Shown here piece after piece: positions 25,457 through 30,407 of a DNA stretch of 30,407 nt (its first letter is position 1; every line of letters starts with the position of its first letter). A program made the position numbers and the translations under genes. Source of the DNA: an uncultured Pseudomonadota bacterium (GTDB taxonomy: Bacteria; Pseudomonadota; Gammaproteobacteria; Burkholderiales; Usitatibacteraceae); assembly GCA_937898635.1 (NCBI GenBank), contig CALEJW010000003.1, positions 1 to 30,407 of the forward strand. The letters are read 5' to 3'. The notes under the pieces were generated by a model that saw only the letters and a program-made list of their open reading frames with translations, was not told the origin of the DNA and did no database searches.

Positions 25457-25842
25457 AGGTCGAGCCCGCGGCCGCGGACCTCCTGGACATCGCCCGCGCG
25501 ACGCTCCTCGCGGAGATCGCGCCGTCGCTGCCCGCGCAGCAGCGCTACACCGCATTGATGGTCGCCAACGCGATGGCGGTCGCCGCGCGCGACCTCGCCG
25601 CGCCCGCGCAGGATGCGGACGAGATCGCCCGCCTCGCCGCGCTCCTCGGCGACTGGACGCCGCCGGGCGGGGACGCGCTGCGCGAGGGCACGGCGCGGCT
25701 CGCGGCGCGCATCCGCGAGGGCCGTTTCGACGAGCCCGCGGCGAAGGCGCTGCTCCTCGAGCACTTGCGCACGACCACGCGGGCCCGGCTCGCGGTGAGC
25801 AACCCGCGCGCGCTCGCGCGCCAGCCCGGAAAGGCGACATGA
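25453..25842 (+). CDS. Small DUF6285-like protein, LvaB-like kinase partner
   Basis: A 129-residue, alanine-rich, all-helical soluble protein without catalytic motifs. The pattern D-L-L-D-I-A-R-A-T-L-L-A-E-I-A-P (10-25) followed by Q-Q-R-Y-T-A-L-M-V-A-N-A-M-A-V-A-A-R-D-L (31-50) is what I recall of the DUF6285 family, found beside APH-type kinases and acyl-CoA dehydrogenases. In Pseudomonas putida the equivalent small protein LvaB is needed with LvaA for phosphorylation of 4-hydroxyvaleryl-CoA. Both ends are ATGA overlaps (with the kinase gene at 25453-25456 and the SDR gene at 25839-25842), indicating fixed stoichiometry. The family name is from memory and should be checked by profile search. 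Confidence 0.82.
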   Translation: MKVEPAAADLLDIARATLLAEIAPSLPAQQRYTALMVANAMAVAARDLAAPAQDADEIARLAALLGDWTPPGGDALREGTARLAARIREGRFDEPAAKALLLEHLRTTTRARLAVSNPRALARQPGKAT

Positions 25843-26612
25843 CTCCCGATCCCCTCTTCGACATCCGCGGCAGGGTCGCGCTCGTCACCGGCGCCTCGAG
25901 CGGCCTGGGCGAGAACTTCGCCCGCTCGCTCGCCGCCCGCGGCGCCGTCGTGGTCGCCGCCGCGCGCCGCACCGATCGCCTCGCGGACCTCGTGGCGGCG
26001 ATCCGCGCCGAGGGCGGCCAGGCGCACGCCGTGGCGCTGGACGTGACGAAGGCCGAAAGCGTCGCCACGGCCGTGGCGAGCGCCGTCTCGCTCGCCGGTC
26101 CCCTCGACATCGTGGTGAACAATGCCGGCGTCGCGGACACGCGGCCCTCGATCGAACTCACCGAGGCCCGGTGGCGGGGCGTCCTCGACACCAACCTCGA
26201 CGGGGCCTGGCGCGTCGCGCAGGCCGCGGCGAAGGCGATGATCGCCGCGGGGCGCGGCGGCAGCATCGTGAACATCGCCTCCATCCTCGGCCTGCGCGTC
26301 GCCCCGCAACTGCTCGCGTACGCCGCGGCCAAGGCCGCGCTGGTCCAGCTGACCAAGGCGCTCGCGCTCGAGTGGGCGCGCCACGGCATCCGCGTGAACG
26401 CGATCGCCCCCGGCTACGTGATCACGGAGATGAACCGCGCCTGGTTCGAGGGCGAGGCCGGCGCCGCCATGGTGAAGCGCGTGCCGCAGCGCCGCGTGGG
26501 CAGCCCGCGCGACCTCGAGGGCGCGCTCCTGCTGCTCGCCTCCGGGGCCGGCGCCTACATGACCGGCTCCATCGTCGTGGTCGACGGCGGCCACCTCGTC
26601 AACTCGCTCTAG
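25839..26612 (+). CDS. Short-chain dehydrogenase/reductase, LvaD-like by context
   Basis: A 257-residue classical SDR. The Rossmann motif is T-G-A-S-S-G-L-G (17-24), the N-N-A-G motif is at 94-97, and the catalytic tetrad is N119, S148, Y161, K165 (I-A-S-I-L-G and Y-A-A-A-K). The C-terminal half has R-V-N-A-I-A-P-G-Y and G-S-I-V-V-V-D-G-G-H, as in 3-oxoacyl/3-hydroxyacyl-type SDRs. A basic R-R following the second strand (A-A-R-R-T) suggests NADP(H) preference, which is inference. In a levulinate-type pathway this enzyme would reduce the 4-oxoacyl-CoA to 4-hydroxyacyl-CoA before phosphorylation. ATG 25839 overlaps the stop of the small protein gene; stop is 9 bp before the dehydrogenase gene. 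Confidence 0.92.
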   Translation: MTPDPLFDIRGRVALVTGASSGLGENFARSLAARGAVVVAAARRTDRLADLVAAIRAEGGQAHAVALDVTKAESVATAVASAVSLAGPLDIVVNNAGVADTRPSIELTEARWRGVLDTNLDGAWRVAQAAAKAMIAAGRGGSIVNIASILGLRVAPQLLAYAAAKAALVQLTKALALEWARHGIRVNAIAPGYVITEMNRAWFEGEAGAAMVKRVPQRRVGSPRDLEGALLLLASGAGAYMTGSIVVVDGGHLVNSL

Positions 26613-26621
26613 GGGCCCGCC

Positions 26622-27818
26622 ATGGACTTCTCCCTTCCCGCCGCGATCGAGGACTACCGTCGCCGCTACCGGGACTTCGTGCGCGCGAAGGTGCTGCCCC
26701 TGGACACCGATCCCGCCTCCTTCGACGAGCACCAGAACATCCGCGCCGACGTGCTCGAGCGCGTGCGCGCCGAGGCGCGGTCGGCGGGGCTCTGGGCCCC
26801 GCAGATGCCCCGGGAGCGCGGCGGCCAGGGCCTGCCCGTGGCGGGCATGGCGGCGTGCTACGAGGAACTCAACTACTCCCTCTTCGGGCCGGTGAGCGTG
26901 AACTGCGCCGCGCCCGACGACGGCAACATGATCCTCCTGGAGAAAGTGGGCACGCCGGCGCAGAAGGAACGCTGGCTGCAACCGATCGTCGACGGCCGCG
27001 TGCGCTCGTCCTTCGCGATGACCGAGCCCCACCCCGGCAGCGGCTCCGATCCCGCGATGATGCTCACGACGGCGACGCGACAAGGCGACAAGTGGCTCGT
27101 GCGCGGGCGCAAGTGGTTCATCACCGGCGCCGGGCAGGCGAAGCACTTCATCGTCGTCGCGAAGACCTCGGACGACCCGAGGAAAGGCCTCACCGCCTTC
27201 CTCCACGACCGCGACGACCCGGGCTGGCGGATCCTGCGGCGCATCCCGATCCTCGGGCCGGAGGAGCACGGCGGGCACTGCGAGCTCGAGTACGACGGCC
27301 TCGAGATCCCCGACGCGAACCGGCTCCTCGGCGTGGGCGACGGCCTCAAGGTCACCCAGATCCGGCTGGGCACCGCGCGGCTCACGCACTGCATGCGCTG
27401 GCTGGGCCTCGCGCGGCGCTCGCTGGACATCGCCGCGGACTACACGGGCGTGCGGATGAGCGGCGGGGCGGCGCTCTCCGCCCGCGAGAGCGTGCAGGCG
27501 AAGCTCGGGCACTGCGCGATGCAGGTCGAGATCGGCAGGCTCCTCACGATGAAGGCCGCCCTCCTCCTCGACGCGGGCGACTTCGCGAGGAAGGAGATCT
27601 CCATGGCGAAGGTGCACGTGGCAGACACCCTCCACCTCTGCGCCGACACGGCGCTGCAGCTCTGCGGGGCCCGCGGCTACTCGACGGACACGCCCCTCGA
27701 GTGGATCTACCGCTACGCCCGCCAGGCGCGCCTCGTGGACGGCGCGACGGAGGTGCACCAGCAGGTGCTCGCGCGGCGCTTCCTCGAGGAACGGGGAGAT
27801 TTCTGGCGGTGGGCGTGA
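26622..27818 (+). CDS. Acyl-CoA dehydrogenase family protein, ACAD11/LvaC-like
   Basis: A 398-residue FAD-binding acyl-CoA dehydrogenase fold. The flavin/substrate region F-A-M-T-E-P-H-P-G-S-G-S-D-P (about 131-144) and W-F-I-T-G-A (about 164-169) are typical; G-A-R-G-Y-S-T-D and the C-terminal A-R-L-V-D-G-A-T-E-V-H-Q follow. At the place of the MCAD catalytic glutamate (Y-E-G) this protein has D373 (V-D-G), a variant I associate with ACAD10/11-type proteins. In the lva scheme LvaC takes the phosphorylated 4-hydroxyacyl-CoA, removes phosphate and yields the 3-hydroxyacyl-CoA (net 4-to-3 shift) for beta-oxidation. An ordinary fatty acyl-CoA dehydrogenase cannot be ruled out by sequence alone. 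Its TGA overlaps the GTG of the PilZ gene. Confidence 0.92.
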   Translation: MDFSLPAAIEDYRRRYRDFVRAKVLPLDTDPASFDEHQNIRADVLERVRAEARSAGLWAPQMPRERGGQGLPVAGMAACYEELNYSLFGPVSVNCAAPDDGNMILLEKVGTPAQKERWLQPIVDGRVRSSFAMTEPHPGSGSDPAMMLTTATRQGDKWLVRGRKWFITGAGQAKHFIVVAKTSDDPRKGLTAFLHDRDDPGWRILRRIPILGPEEHGGHCELEYDGLEIPDANRLLGVGDGLKVTQIRLGTARLTHCMRWLGLARRSLDIAADYTGVRMSGGAALSARESVQAKLGHCAMQVEIGRLLTMKAALLLDAGDFARKEISMAKVHVADTLHLCADTALQLCGARGYSTDTPLEWIYRYARQARLVDGATEVHQQVLARRFLEERGDFWRWA

Positions 27819-28464
27819 GGACGCTGCCGAGCGAAGCCGAGATCGCGGTCCTCGAGGCGCTCGCGGTCGAGGGCGAGGCGCTCGGCGTCCAGCAGGACGG
27901 CAGGACCGCCTGGCGCGCCCGGCTGCTCCTCGTGGACCCCGCGCGGCGCTTCCTCGTGGTGGGCAGCAGCGGCGAGGAGGCGCGCGACGCGCAACTCCTC
28001 TCGCGGCCGGGCGTGGAGTTCGTCGTCGAGTCGGGCGAGTGGCGCATCGCCTTCACGGCCGAGGCGCCGTCGCGGACCCGGCACCGGGGCGTGCCCGCGA
28101 TCCGCGTGGCCTTCCCCGCTGCCATCGCGATCAACCGGCGGCGCGTGCACGAGCGCGCGGCGGTGCCGGACTCCGCACCCCTGCGCTGCGTGGCCTACTC
28201 GGGCGCCGCGGCGCTCTTCGACGCGGCCGTGTGCGACTTGAGCCAGGGCGGCGTGGGACTCACGATGGACTTCGCCGGCGGCGCGCTGGAGCCGGGCATG
28301 GTCCTCGCCGGCTGCCGCATCGAGGGTCCGGGACGCGAGGCCGTGGTCGTCGACCTCGAGGTCCGCCACACGGCGGTCACGACCTTTCCCGACGGGCGGC
28401 GATCGATCCGCGCGGGTTGCCGCTTCGTGAACCTCACGCCGAAGGCGGCGAGCCTCGTGGCCGC

Positions 28465-30407
<1,943 letters not shown>

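Noticed and set aside
23570..26389. A 939-codon minus-strand frame that would extend SurE far upstream
   Set aside because: Only the last 247 residues are SurE; the rest is antisense to the kinase, small protein and SDR genes and crosses the surE promoter.

Overview
The window is about 30.4 kb of uniformly GC-rich (roughly 70%) bacterial chromosome, densely packed with genes in short operons. No gene-free stretch exceeds about 200 bp. Gene content (alaC-like aminotransferase/hom/thrC, surE-pcm-nlpD, gltIJKL, a 1600-residue NAD-glutamate dehydrogenase, YcgR/PilZ) and the many GTG/TTG starts with 1-4 nt overlaps suggest a Betaproteobacterium. This placement is inference from gene order and protein style; there is no rRNA in the window. 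I saw no mobile element, tRNA, CRISPR array or sign of recent transfer.

Layout. (1) 1-4307, minus: an alaC-like aminotransferase, a GNAT acetyltransferase, homoserine dehydrogenase and threonine synthase (cut by the left edge), each coupled to the next by a 4-nt overlap. (2) 4414-5971: a small Mth938/DUF498-type protein (+), facing an MFS permease (-). (3) 5964-14863: a glutamate-centred block with the very large NAD-glutamate dehydrogenase (-), a divergent Asp/Glu racemase family protein (+), and a complete acidic amino-acid ABC importer gltIJKL (+) with its own promoter and an mRNA hairpin after the binding-protein gene. (4) 14955-17817: a membrane-anchored six-cysteine protein of unknown function, a YggU/DUF167 protein, then on minus a class I/II-type histone deacetylase-family hydrolase behind a small secreted W-W-N-P-A-E-S-G-W-G protein. 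(5) 18016-21927, plus: a MoxR ATPase, DUF58 protein and TgpA-like transmembrane transglutaminase operon. (6) 21939-24313, minus: surE-pcm-nlpD, without rpoS in its usual place after nlpD. (7) 24395-28498, plus: an APH-fold kinase, a small DUF6285-like protein, an SDR, an acyl-CoA dehydrogenase and a PilZ protein, tightly coupled. (8) 28465-30407, minus: the C-terminal two thirds of glycine decarboxylase GcvP, cut by the right edge.

The most interesting region is block 7. Its first four genes match, function for function, the lvaA-lvaB-lvaD-lvaC set described for levulinate (4-oxo/4-hydroxy acid) catabolism in Pseudomonas putida. The mammalian ACAD10/ACAD11 proteins fuse the same kinase and dehydrogenase domains. 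The cluster here has no CoA ligase or regulator, has the order A-B-D-C, and ends in a translationally coupled PilZ (cyclic-di-GMP) protein. I read it as a 4-hydroxyacyl-CoA phosphorylation/isomerisation module wired to a second-messenger effector. The assignment rests on family recognition and gene order, not on a database search.
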